From positions 21,375,346 through 21,439,345 of the forward strand of contig CM020618.1 of assembly GCA_009829735.1 (NCBI GenBank): a DNA stretch of 64,000 bases, read 5' to 3'. Below the pieces are notes generated by a model. It was not told the DNA's origin and ran no database searches. It saw only the letters and a list, made by a program, of their open reading frames with translations. The stretch is from Pyropia yezoensis. Taxonomy: Eukaryota > Rhodophyta > Bangiophyceae > Bangiales > Bangiaceae. Of this stretch, positions 1 to 9,395 are shown one piece after another. A program made the position numbers and the translations under genes. The number at the start of each line of letters is the position of its first letter. Within the stretch, counting starts at the first letter, position 1.

Positions 1-1839
1 AGCGGCCCCATGCCAAAGGGGTCCATGGAGTGGGACCGCGCGACGGTGGTTCCCGTTGTTACTGGTATTGAACCCGCGTCGGGTGGGCTGAGCCAGGGCA
101 CCCGCGTGACTGTGACGGGGGTGGGTTTTTACACGGCCGATACGCAGGTGACATTTGGGGGAGTCTCTGCAACGGCGGTGGTGCGGGACGGGTCGACCCG
201 GCTGACGGTGGAAGCGCCGGCGGCGGCCGCCGCGGGTGACGTGGACGTGGTGGTGACGACGGGAGGGGGCGTGGCCGGAGAGGGCGGCGTCAGCGGCGGC
301 TTGACATACACCTACGAGGCGGCGGCTGCGGACCCTATCAAGTTTACTGAGACGTCGCTCAAGTCGGCCAACGGTGGGGACTACTACATTGCTGGGCCAA
401 CATCCATTGCGCTCGGCCCCGACGGCCGCGTGTACGTCGGCCAGTACAAGGAGTACATCCAGGCGCTGACGGTGGACCCCACCACGCACGTGGTAACGGA
501 CTCGTGCGTCTCCGAGTCGGTGGGGGAAAAGCGGAGCGTGCTGTCGCTGGCGTTTGACCCCATGGCGGACGGCGACGGCCTGTCCCTCCTGGCGGCCACC
601 AGCCTGCTCTACTATACGCAGAACCACGGCCGCCCGCTGTCCGAGTGGGACAATGGGGAAGTTGTGGTGCTGCGGCCCAGCACCGGCGACAACTGCCTGG
701 TGGTGGATCAGGTGCTGCTGTCGGGGCTGCCCGTATCGAACCACGACCATGCGGTTCAGGCGCTGGAGTGGGACCAAGAGGGTCGGCTGCTGCTGGTCGC
801 CGGCGGCCAGACCAACATGGGCGCCAACGTGCGGGGGATTCGTCTGGGCGGCGTTGACGAAACGCCCCTGTCGGCGGCAGTGCTGCGGGCGGCCGTGCAC
901 GCTCCTAACTTTGACGGCCACGTCACCTATGACCAGACGGCCGATGCGCGGATGTCGAGGCAGACGGGAGGCTGGGGTGTGGCCGTCCACGCGTCGGGTA
1001 TCCGCAACAGCTACGCCATGGTCCTCCACACCAACGGTGAGCTTTACGGAACCGATAACGGGCCCAATGGGGGCTTTGGCGACGTCGCCATTGGCTGCGA
1101 CGCCTCGGCGGCGGGCTTTACCCAAAAGGACAAGCTCCTCCGCCTGTCGCGGGGCAGCTACTATGGCCACCCCAACCGGAACCGCGCCCGCGACGACGGC
1201 CGGCAGTGCACTTACCACCGCAACGCGGAGGCATCGCGGGGCGGCTACACGGGGCCGCTGGCCGACCTCGGCCGCTCGTCCATCAATGGGGTGACAGAGT
1301 ACATGGCCAACCTGTTTGGGGGGGCCCTCAAGCACGACCTGCTGCTGGCTAAGTTTAGCGGCCGCTCCTCGTCGGGCTCCACGCAGCGGGTGCAGTTGGC
1401 GGCCGGCGGCGCCCGCGTGGCGTCCATCACTGACCTGTTTGGCTTTTCGGGACTGCTCATGGCCCAGACGCCGGCGGGGGTGGTGCTGGCGCCACAGCCC
1501 CAAAAGAACCGGGTGCTGGTGGCGGCGCCCGACTACCCGACGCCGCCGGCTGCAGCGGGGCCGGTGGTGGTGGGGGTGGGACCCCACCGGGGGCGCGCGG
1601 CGGGTGGAAACACGGTTACCATCGCGGGGCACCACTTTGGGGAGGGGATCCCCGCCGCCACCATTGGCGGCGCCCCCTGCACGGACGTGCGCGCCGTGGC
1701 TGTCGACGGGCGGTCCTTCCAGTGCACCGCGCCGCGGGGGACGCCCGGCTCCCTGGTGCGGGTAGTGGTGACCACCTCCGAGGGGCGGGTGAGCGCCATG
1801 ACGGCAGGGCGGGGGGACTACTGGTACATGGACAAGTAG
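1..1839 (+). CDS. IPT/TIG - glucose/sorbosone dehydrogenase-like beta-propeller - IPT/TIG protein (5' end probably outside window)
   Basis: The frame is open to the window edge and the first ATG is at 10, so the true start and any signal peptide may lie outside. From that ATG 609 residues are visible. An IPT/TIG immunoglobulin-like domain (about residues 16-105) is followed by a beta-propeller (about 112-515) resembling soluble glucose/sorbosone dehydrogenases: NHDHAVQALEWDQEGRLL, SGIRNSYAMVLHTNGELYG followed by TDNGPNGG, and a late RGSYYGHPNRNR block. A second IPT/TIG domain (about 520-600) has the typical GNTVTIAGHHFGEG. The family's propellers oxidise sugars with PQQ or act as extracellular sugar-binding scaffolds; the TIG domains suggest the extracellular space or cell wall. 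Activity cannot be judged from this. The stop at 1837-1839 is followed by AT-richer sequence. Confidence 0.7.
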   Translation, partial: SGPMPKGSMEWDRATVVPVVTGIEPASGGLSQGTRVTVTGVGFYTADTQVTFGGVSATAVVRDGSTRLTVEAPAAAAAGDVDVVVTTGGGVAGEGGVSGGLTYTYEAAAADPIKFTETSLKSANGGDYYIAGPTSIALGPDGRVYVGQYKEYIQALTVDPTTHVVTDSCVSESVGEKRSVLSLAFDPMADGDGLSLLAATSLLYYTQNHGRPLSEWDNGEVVVLRPSTGDNCLVVDQVLLSGLPVSNHDHAVQALEWDQEGRLLLVAGGQTNMGANVRGIRLGGVDETPLSAAVLRAAVHAPNFDGHVTYDQTADARMSRQTGGWGVAVHASGIRNSYAMVLHTNGELYGTDNGPNGGFGDVAIGCDASAAGFTQKDKLLRLSRGSYYGHPNRNRARDDGRQCTYHRNAEASRGGYTGPLADLGRSSINGVTEYMANLFGGALKHDLLLAKFSGRSSSGSTQRVQLAAGGARVASITDLFGFSGLLMAQTPAGVVLAPQPQKNRVLVAAPDYPTPPAAAGPVVVGVGPHRGRAAGGNTVTIAGHHFGEGIPAATIGGAPCTDVRAVAVDGRSFQCTAPRGTPGSLVRVVVTTSEGRVSAMTAGRGDYWYMDK

Positions 1840-2079
1840 GGGCGGGCAAGGAGGGGGGGTGGTGATATCGTGGTATCGTAGGACGTTTAACATATAACTA
1901 TTTGTGGCGAGCTTTACAAGGGCTGCCACGTCACACATCGTGTTCCGCAGGCGAGAAACGAAAGAAAGCATGAGACACAACAATGTCAACAGACACAGGA
2001 AGCATACAGAACGTGTCGTTTATTTTACAGTTACCACAATGGTCGACGTGTCATGGATGGGGCGGACCGCGGGCACGGC
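1840..2079. other. Short convergent intergenic region
   Basis: This 240-bp gap lies between the convergent ends of the propeller gene (forward) and the left palindrome gene (reverse). It is AT-richer than its surroundings. On the reverse strand an AATAAA-like hexamer sits at 2019-2024, about 70 bp after the stop of the left palindrome gene, and could serve as its polyadenylation signal. The sequence is outside the palindrome, so the right-hand gene copy does not share this 3' region. Confidence 0.4.
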
Positions 2080-4665
2080 GGGCGCAGCCTCAGTAGTCAA
2101 ACCGCGCAGCAGGCGACGCGTCAATCACCGCGTCGCCGCCCACACCGCCGGCGCCGCCGTTGCCGCCGTCGGGGCCGGCGCCACCGTTGCCGCCATTGCC
2201 GCCATTGCCCGCCGACACGGACGTTGGCGGCGACAAAGTGGCGGTGGGCACCGCAGTGGGCACCGCAGTGGGAGCAACCGTGGGGGCGGCCGTGGGCGCT
2301 GCCGTGGGCGCCGCAGTCGGCACCACCACGACACCACCCTTCTTGTTGACCACCGCCGTCACCACCTTGCCGAGCAGGTTCACCCACGTCTTGGTCGGCA
2401 CCCCCAGCACCCCCTTCTTCTGCACCACCGCCGCCTTGGGCGCCACCACCTTGGGCGTCCGCGTCGTCCGGGGCGCCCGCGTCGCCTTGGCCGTCGCGCA
2501 CGGCACCACACACTTGGCCGCCGTCACCACCTCCTTGCTGCACGTCTTGGCCGTCTTCTTCAGCGTCTGGCAGATGGCCAGCGGCTTGCCCGCCGCATCA
2601 AAGAACTCGGCCGTCTTGGGGCACGCCACCACCACCGCCGTCGTCGTCGAGCAGTCCACATCCACCGTCTCTACCTTGTTGCATGCCACGCTCCGCGTGC
2701 ACGGCGTCGGCACCGGCGTCGCACACGCCTTGACGCACGTCCGCGCCACCGGCACCGTCTTGGTGCACGGCCGTGACACCGTCACGTCGGCGTAGCAGGT
2801 GGTCGACCCGTACTTTTGGACGGCCCACTTGTGGCCGCCGCCGCCGTGGCACGCCACCGCCTGCCGGACGACCGTCGGGCAGTGGGCGGCGACGGTGCGG
2901 GTGGTGGAGCAGTCGAACTTGACGAGACAGGGGGTGGGCTTGGGCGTCGGCGCCCGCGTCGGCGCCCGCGTCGGCGCCACCACCACCGGCTTGTGGACGA
3001 CCACAAACGTCCGGTCCGATGCCGCCACCGACGCGGCCGCCACAGACGACGCGACGGCGGCGGTGGCGGTCACGGCGGCAACGGCCACGACGAGCGAGCG
3101 GCGAGCACCCATGATGATGGCGGGCAGGAGGGAGGGTCGTCACGGATGGGGAGGTGACCGCGACGAGGGTGGTCGGAAGGATGTGGGAGGTAGGAAAGGA
3201 GAGTGCCCGACGGGGAGGGACGCTGGCCAGATGAGAGGATGTGGAGTGCGTTGGTGGTGAGGAAGCAAGAGATTCCCCGCCTCACCGCCGCCGCCGCCAT
3301 CTTAAACACCCTCTGCCACCCTTGGCACGCGCGGTGGAGGCAGCCATCGCGCCGCCGGTCGCGACGCGGCCACCCGTCCATCGCCCCCACAGCGACGCAC
3401 CCACAGGCCTCCCACGGCCACACGCACCGCCCCCAGCCTCACGCACAGCTGCGCCCACCGCCCGATGCCGCCCGCCGACACCCACCGCCAACGGCCGCTT
3501 GCCCGCTGCTGCCACGGTGCCCACGCGTGGCACATCCCGCCATTGCCGACCACGCGTCCACTGCAGCCGCCCCAGTACCACAAGGGGCCATGCCATGCCA
3601 TGCTGCACCCACCATAGGGATGGGTGGGGGGGGGGGGACCACGGCGGCCGTGGGATGAGCGCGTCACGCGGGTGCGCGCGCAGGCGACAGCGCCAAAAAG
3701 CAGACGAGGGTGCCACGCCCGACGACGACGAAGACGAATGGGCCAGGCCGTGGCACAGGGGCGGGGGGAGGGGCGCCGACGACGACGCACCCAGCGGGAC
3801 CGCCCGCGCTGGCAACAGCAGGCGCGTGCACGTCTGAGCGCCGGGCAGGTTGCCGGGGTGACGGGGGCTCGTGGCAGCCGCGGGTGTTGAAGCCGACGAC
3901 CTTGGGGCAGGGTGGGAGGGCACGGAGAGGGGGGAGGAGGGGACGGTACACCCCGGCCGGGACGCACGGAGAGGGGGGAGGAGGAGACGGCACACCCCGG
4001 CCGGGACGCTGGTGCCGGCACCGTCCGCCGCGTCCTGGTCGAATGCCGCGCCCCACCGCAGGATGTCCCGGTGGAGGAGGTAGGCACACAGACCACCTGC
4101 AGACGCGATCTCTCTCGGCCGATGAAAATGAACGGAAATGCGGTGCGACGATGAAAAACTTTTGGAAAAGGTACCGTCATCGTCATCCTCTGCTAGATAT
4201 GCCGCCACGGGAGCTGGGAGCTGTGCCACGCCCGCCGACGAGGCGCCCACCAACCCCGTCCTCCCCCACCCCCCGACGCCTGCGGCCGCTCACCTCCGCC
4301 ACCGCAGTCAGCCCCCCCCCCCCCCCGCCCCGTGCCGTCGCCGTCAACGCCGCGGTGGGCAACCGCGGGGGGCGGCTCCTCGAAGACGCGGCTGTCAGAG
4401 GTGCCCGACGGGGAAAGACAAGGGGGGGCTCTACCGAGGAGGGGGGGGTGCGCAGGGGAGGGCTGGCAGCATTGCGCAATATGAGAGGGGCGGGGATGAG
4501 CGGAAAAGGGGTGGAAGTGCCAGTCGAGCGCTCAAGGAGGACGTTTGCTGTCTTGTGCGGCGACAAACGTGCGCGAGGGCAAAGGGGTCCCGCTCTATCC
4601 AGGGCAGGGGCACCCGACAAGACGGATGAGCCATCGAGTATGTAGAGCAGGTGGAGGGGAGGGCG
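2080..4665. repeat. Left arm of a 5.6-kb palindrome
   Basis: Position x in this arm pairs with position 9750-x in the right arm (5085-7670). Every long open frame in the arm reappears at the mirrored coordinate with no indel. The only difference I could identify is one substitution, 3316 versus 6434. Outer identity ends 10 bp past the stop codon of the gene carried by the arm; inner identity ends at 4665. The arm holds one complete gene (2090-3112, reverse) plus about 1.55 kb upstream of it. The long frames in that upstream part are GC-rich and overlap on both strands, and none looks like a real gene. Confidence 0.95.
2090..3112 (-). CDS. Secreted 16-cysteine protein with TAP-type repeats, left palindrome copy
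   Basis: 340 residues starting at an ATG read from 3112. Residues 1-31 form a clear signal peptide (basic MGARR, then a long Ala/Val stretch). A short Thr-Arg-Ala-Pro repeat (about 47-58) leads into a core with 16 cysteines spaced irregularly to about residue 225. It is followed by a Lys/Val-rich region, then Pro-Thr-Ala-Ala repeats and a Gly/Asn-rich tail. I do not recognise the family. A signal peptide, many paired cysteines and Pro/Thr repeats suited to O-glycosylation suggest an extracellular matrix or cell-wall protein (inference). The gene points outward from the palindrome centre. Its coding sequence is identical to the copy at 6638-7660, but its 3' flank differs. Confidence 0.7.
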   Translation of the reverse strand: MGARRSLVVAVAAVTATAAVASSVAAASVAASDRTFVVVHKPVVVAPTRAPTRAPTPKPTPCLVKFDCSTTRTVAAHCPTVVRQAVACHGGGGHKWAVQKYGSTTCYADVTVSRPCTKTVPVARTCVKACATPVPTPCTRSVACNKVETVDVDCSTTTAVVVACPKTAEFFDAAGKPLAICQTLKKTAKTCSKEVVTAAKCVVPCATAKATRAPRTTRTPKVVAPKAAVVQKKGVLGVPTKTWVNLLGKVVTAVVNKKGGVVVVPTAAPTAAPTAAPTVAPTAVPTAVPTATLSPPTSVSAGNGGNGGNGGAGPDGGNGGAGGVGGDAVIDASPAARFDY

Positions 4666-5084
4666 CGCGGACGGTCCACAGGATTCAGGATGCTCGTTTG
4701 TTCGTCGCTCCCTCCAGGATCACTCCGCCACCAGGTGCCCACAGGCCAATGCAACCTCCCAGATACCTCCTCATACCTGTCTCGACTGGTGAAAGAAAAG
4801 CTGTGAGTTTCTCTAATGTGCAGCCCCAGAGCTCTCTAGAGAGCGCCCTTTCCAAGAACTTGCTACCATGCAACAGCTATTTTGTCCCTACCCCCCAACA
4901 GCCTGGATAAAGACGGCGACCAGACACCGGCATACCAAACATTATACCTCTGTCACCCTGTGAGCCTCTAAAAACACGACAACTTCAATGATGGCATCCC
5001 AACATGGAACAAGGGGCGGATATTTGCTCAGTGTCGGAGCCGCCCCCCAAGCCTGCGGCTACGAAACGAGCGTGCACCAAGGCC
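4666..5084. other. Unpaired spacer of the palindrome
   Basis: 419 bp between the two arms, with lower GC than the arms. It contains no gene I can support. The short open frames that cross it are extensions of frames from the arms. Confidence 0.8.
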
Positions 5085-7670
5085 CGCCCTCCCCTCCACC
5101 TGCTCTACATACTCGATGGCTCATCCGTCTTGTCGGGTGCCCCTGCCCTGGATAGAGCGGGACCCCTTTGCCCTCGCGCACGTTTGTCGCCGCACAAGAC
5201 AGCAAACGTCCTCCTTGAGCGCTCGACTGGCACTTCCACCCCTTTTCCGCTCATCCCCGCCCCTCTCATATTGCGCAATGCTGCCAGCCCTCCCCTGCGC
5301 ACCCCCCCCTCCTCGGTAGAGCCCCCCCTTGTCTTTCCCCGTCGGGCACCTCTGACAGCCGCGTCTTCGAGGAGCCGCCCCCCGCGGTTGCCCACCGCGG
5401 CGTTGACGGCGACGGCACGGGGCGGGGGGGGGGGGGGGCTGACTGCGGTGGCGGAGGTGAGCGGCCGCAGGCGTCGGGGGGTGGGGGAGGACGGGGTTGG
5501 TGGGCGCCTCGTCGGCGGGCGTGGCACAGCTCCCAGCTCCCGTGGCGGCATATCTAGCAGAGGATGACGATGACGGTACCTTTTCCAAAAGTTTTTCATC
5601 GTCGCACCGCATTTCCGTTCATTTTCATCGGCCGAGAGAGATCGCGTCTGCAGGTGGTCTGTGTGCCTACCTCCTCCACCGGGACATCCTGCGGTGGGGC
5701 GCGGCATTCGACCAGGACGCGGCGGACGGTGCCGGCACCAGCGTCCCGGCCGGGGTGTGCCGTCTCCTCCTCCCCCCTCTCCGTGCGTCCCGGCCGGGGT
5801 GTACCGTCCCCTCCTCCCCCCTCTCCGTGCCCTCCCACCCTGCCCCAAGGTCGTCGGCTTCAACACCCGCGGCTGCCACGAGCCCCCGTCACCCCGGCAA
5901 CCTGCCCGGCGCTCAGACGTGCACGCGCCTGCTGTTGCCAGCGCGGGCGGTCCCGCTGGGTGCGTCGTCGTCGGCGCCCCTCCCCCCGCCCCTGTGCCAC
6001 GGCCTGGCCCATTCGTCTTCGTCGTCGTCGGGCGTGGCACCCTCGTCTGCTTTTTGGCGCTGTCGCCTGCGCGCGCACCCGCGTGACGCGCTCATCCCAC
6101 GGCCGCCGTGGTCCCCCCCCCCCCACCCATCCCTATGGTGGGTGCAGCATGGCATGGCATGGCCCCTTGTGGTACTGGGGCGGCTGCAGTGGACGCGTGG
6201 TCGGCAATGGCGGGATGTGCCACGCGTGGGCACCGTGGCAGCAGCGGGCAAGCGGCCGTTGGCGGTGGGTGTCGGCGGGCGGCATCGGGCGGTGGGCGCA
6301 GCTGTGCGTGAGGCTGGGGGCGGTGCGTGTGGCCGTGGGAGGCCTGTGGGTGCGTCGCTGTGGGGGCGATGGACGGGTGGCCGCGTCGCGACCGGCGGCG
6401 CGATGGCTGCCTCCACCGCGCGTGCCAAGGGTGACAGAGGGTGTTTAAGATGGCGGCGGCGGCGGTGAGGCGGGGAATCTCTTGCTTCCTCACCACCAAC
6501 GCACTCCACATCCTCTCATCTGGCCAGCGTCCCTCCCCGTCGGGCACTCTCCTTTCCTACCTCCCACATCCTTCCGACCACCCTCGTCGCGGTCACCTCC
6601 CCATCCGTGACGACCCTCCCTCCTGCCCGCCATCATCATGGGTGCTCGCCGCTCGCTCGTCGTGGCCGTTGCCGCCGTGACCGCCACCGCCGCCGTCGCG
6701 TCGTCTGTGGCGGCCGCGTCGGTGGCGGCATCGGACCGGACGTTTGTGGTCGTCCACAAGCCGGTGGTGGTGGCGCCGACGCGGGCGCCGACGCGGGCGC
6801 CGACGCCCAAGCCCACCCCCTGTCTCGTCAAGTTCGACTGCTCCACCACCCGCACCGTCGCCGCCCACTGCCCGACGGTCGTCCGGCAGGCGGTGGCGTG
6901 CCACGGCGGCGGCGGCCACAAGTGGGCCGTCCAAAAGTACGGGTCGACCACCTGCTACGCCGACGTGACGGTGTCACGGCCGTGCACCAAGACGGTGCCG
7001 GTGGCGCGGACGTGCGTCAAGGCGTGTGCGACGCCGGTGCCGACGCCGTGCACGCGGAGCGTGGCATGCAACAAGGTAGAGACGGTGGATGTGGACTGCT
7101 CGACGACGACGGCGGTGGTGGTGGCGTGCCCCAAGACGGCCGAGTTCTTTGATGCGGCGGGCAAGCCGCTGGCCATCTGCCAGACGCTGAAGAAGACGGC
7201 CAAGACGTGCAGCAAGGAGGTGGTGACGGCGGCCAAGTGTGTGGTGCCGTGCGCGACGGCCAAGGCGACGCGGGCGCCCCGGACGACGCGGACGCCCAAG
7301 GTGGTGGCGCCCAAGGCGGCGGTGGTGCAGAAGAAGGGGGTGCTGGGGGTGCCGACCAAGACGTGGGTGAACCTGCTCGGCAAGGTGGTGACGGCGGTGG
7401 TCAACAAGAAGGGTGGTGTCGTGGTGGTGCCGACTGCGGCGCCCACGGCAGCGCCCACGGCCGCCCCCACGGTTGCTCCCACTGCGGTGCCCACTGCGGT
7501 GCCCACCGCCACTTTGTCGCCGCCAACGTCCGTGTCGGCGGGCAATGGCGGCAATGGCGGCAACGGTGGCGCCGGCCCCGACGGCGGCAACGGCGGCGCC
7601 GGCGGTGTGGGCGGCGACGCGGTGATTGACGCGTCGCCTGCTGCGCGGTTTGACTACTGAGGCTGCGCCC
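5085..7670. repeat. Right arm of the 5.6-kb palindrome
   Basis: Reverse-complement partner of 2080-4665 (coordinates sum to 9750). It ends 10 bp after the TGA of the second gene copy, where the sequence turns from the shared GGCTGCGCCC to unrelated sequence. The arms are 2,586 bp with one mismatch seen, so they are either very young, kept alike by gene conversion, or an assembly artefact. Confidence 0.95.
6638..7660 (+). CDS. Secreted 16-cysteine protein with TAP-type repeats, right palindrome copy
   Basis: This 340-residue protein is identical to the reverse-strand copy at 2090-3112, with the same ATG, signal peptide (1-31), 16-Cys core, Pro-Thr-Ala repeats and Gly/Asn-rich tail. The two genes are head to head and about 3.5 kb apart, so each has the same 1.5-kb upstream sequence. 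If both are expressed, the locus supplies two doses of one product. The 3' flank (from 7671) differs from that of the left copy, so transcripts could be told apart there. Confidence 0.7.
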   Translation: MGARRSLVVAVAAVTATAAVASSVAAASVAASDRTFVVVHKPVVVAPTRAPTRAPTPKPTPCLVKFDCSTTRTVAAHCPTVVRQAVACHGGGGHKWAVQKYGSTTCYADVTVSRPCTKTVPVARTCVKACATPVPTPCTRSVACNKVETVDVDCSTTTAVVVACPKTAEFFDAAGKPLAICQTLKKTAKTCSKEVVTAAKCVVPCATAKATRAPRTTRTPKVVAPKAAVVQKKGVLGVPTKTWVNLLGKVVTAVVNKKGGVVVVPTAAPTAAPTAAPTVAPTAVPTAVPTATLSPPTSVSAGNGGNGGNGGAGPDGGNGGAGGVGGDAVIDASPAARFDY

Positions 7671-8821
7671 TCCGGCTCGGCGCCGCCGCCCATGACTGGC
7701 TGCATCTGTCTAGTCTCTGACTTTTAGGAAAACTCTCCGGTTCTGTATCCATCTTGCTAGCCCCCCGGTCCTTCGAACGGTCTTCCCCGCCCGCTGCGCG
7801 CCGTTTTTGTGGGCGCCCATCTGCCGTCGGCAGGCGACACCGCAATTGATGCTGAGGGCACAACTTCCAAAGCGGCCGCCGCCACGGCGCCGCCAACAGG
7901 CGTGCAGCGAGCGTCCCTCTCCCGTTCCCCCCCCCTGCGCCACAATGCCCATTACGGCCAAGACGGCGCCCACGTCCCCTCCCCTCCCCTCCCCTCTCCC
8001 GCAAAAGCGCTCTGCGGGCGTTTGCGAGAGTGACTTCCGACCGCGGGGGGTGGGCGCGGGTGGGCAACCGCGGGAGGCTGCGTCGGTGGCCAGAGTGCCC
8101 ACGTAGGATGGGCGGGGGTGGCAGCGGTGGGGGGGAGGGGAGCTCCCCGCCGCGGATGGGCATGTCACAACGAGAAGGATGGCGGCACGGTGCTTTCCTC
8201 TCTTTGTTGTCTTTGGCACGGAGCCCCCGCCAAAGTGCCACCCATCCTCCTCCCCCGCCGCGCCGCGTGACTGCGGTCGCCAGTGGGGGCGACCGCCACT
8301 GCGGCGGCGCGGGGGCGTGCGCCGCTGCCAGGACGTCGGCGGCACCACCACCCCTGAGTCCCAACTGCCCATCAGCTTGCCACCCCCCTCCCACTCCCCA
8401 GGCCCACTTCCCACAGGCGCACGCGCGAGCGCACCCAGAGGTCGTGTGGTGACGGGGCTCAGCCGAAATCCAGGTTTGGCAGTGAAGAATGTACTGTTCA
8501 CCAACTTTGATCTAGAACGTGGCTGTGACTCGGCGCCACGTGGTACAAACGTGGCCTGCTGACCGCTCGGGACGGCGCGGTCCATCGAAGTGGAATGGCT
8601 GTGCACTGCACCATCGCTGGCGGACGTGGACCGCGCTGACGGCGGCAGCGGCGGCGGCAGCAGACCCGCTTCGATTGTGTACGTGCACCGTCGCTGCTTT
8701 CTATCTGGACAACTACGCAGGGTTTTGACTCACCGAGCACACCCCACCATGCAGACGGCGTCAGCAACCCCCCCCTCCCCTGTTCGCCCTACCACCCCAA
8801 TACCTGACTCCGTGAGATAGT
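7671..8821. other. GC-rich intergenic region, no recognised gene
   Basis: Long frames overlap on both strands with low-complexity Arg/Pro/Gly translations, which is typical of GC-rich non-coding DNA. None has a recognisable domain or convincing start. I see no RNA gene. Confidence 0.5.
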
Positions 8822-9190
8822 AGGCGACGAGAGGCGACGAGAGGCGACGAGAGGCGGCGAGCCGGTGGCGAGCCGAAGGGCAGGATGCAGCGGCGGGCAG
8901 ACGAGCAAGCAAAGCGCAGCTCAACTTGCACCAGTGATGGGAGGTGGCGAGCCGACGGGCAGGACGCAGCCGCAGGGAGACGACCAAGCAAGGCGCAGCT
9001 CTCATCACCAAGCAAGTCCAGTGACGGGAGGTGGCGAGCCGACGGGCAGGACGCAGCCGCAGGGAGGTGAGCAAGCGAAGCACGCCCGAGCACAAGCACT
9101 GGCAACGACAGGTGGTGAGCCGGCGCAGTTAACAGCCGCAGGGAGGCGACCAAGCAAGGCGCAGCACTCATCACCGAGCACGCGGGCAGA
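8822..9190. repeat. Minisatellite: 10-bp repeat leading into four copies of an 80-87-bp unit
   Basis: Four near-copies of AGGCGACGAG at 8822-8861 run into four diverged copies of a longer unit starting near 8861, 8941, 9028 and 9111. The units share the core GGTGGCGAGCCGACGGGCAG, then CGCAGCCGCAGGGAG and CAAGCAAGGCGCAGC. Copies 2 and 3 are the most alike, and copies 1 and 4 are more diverged. Confidence 0.8.
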
Positions 9191-9395
9191 AGGCACAGGC
9201 AACAGTGGCATTCCGGGCATCACGCACCGTCACCACCCCATCGCAGGCAGGCGTGCACATGGGGAACGGACACAGCAGCAGAGAGCCTTGATGACGCGGA
9301 CGCTGCGGTCAAGGCACCGCAGACCTCGGGACGTGCGCGCCACGCGGGGTTACCCGCCGCGATGGGCTGCACCCCCCATCCCCCCCCGGCGTGCC

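Noticed and set aside
3282-4253. 323-codon reverse-strand frame in the left palindrome arm (and its mirror at 5497-6468)
   Set aside because: Equally long frames overlap on both strands and in several phases; the translation is Pro/Ser/Arg low complexity with no domain. Its duplication just follows from the palindrome.
7710-8606. 298-codon reverse-strand frame
   Set aside because: No domain, poor start context, and overlapping frames of similar size on the forward strand.
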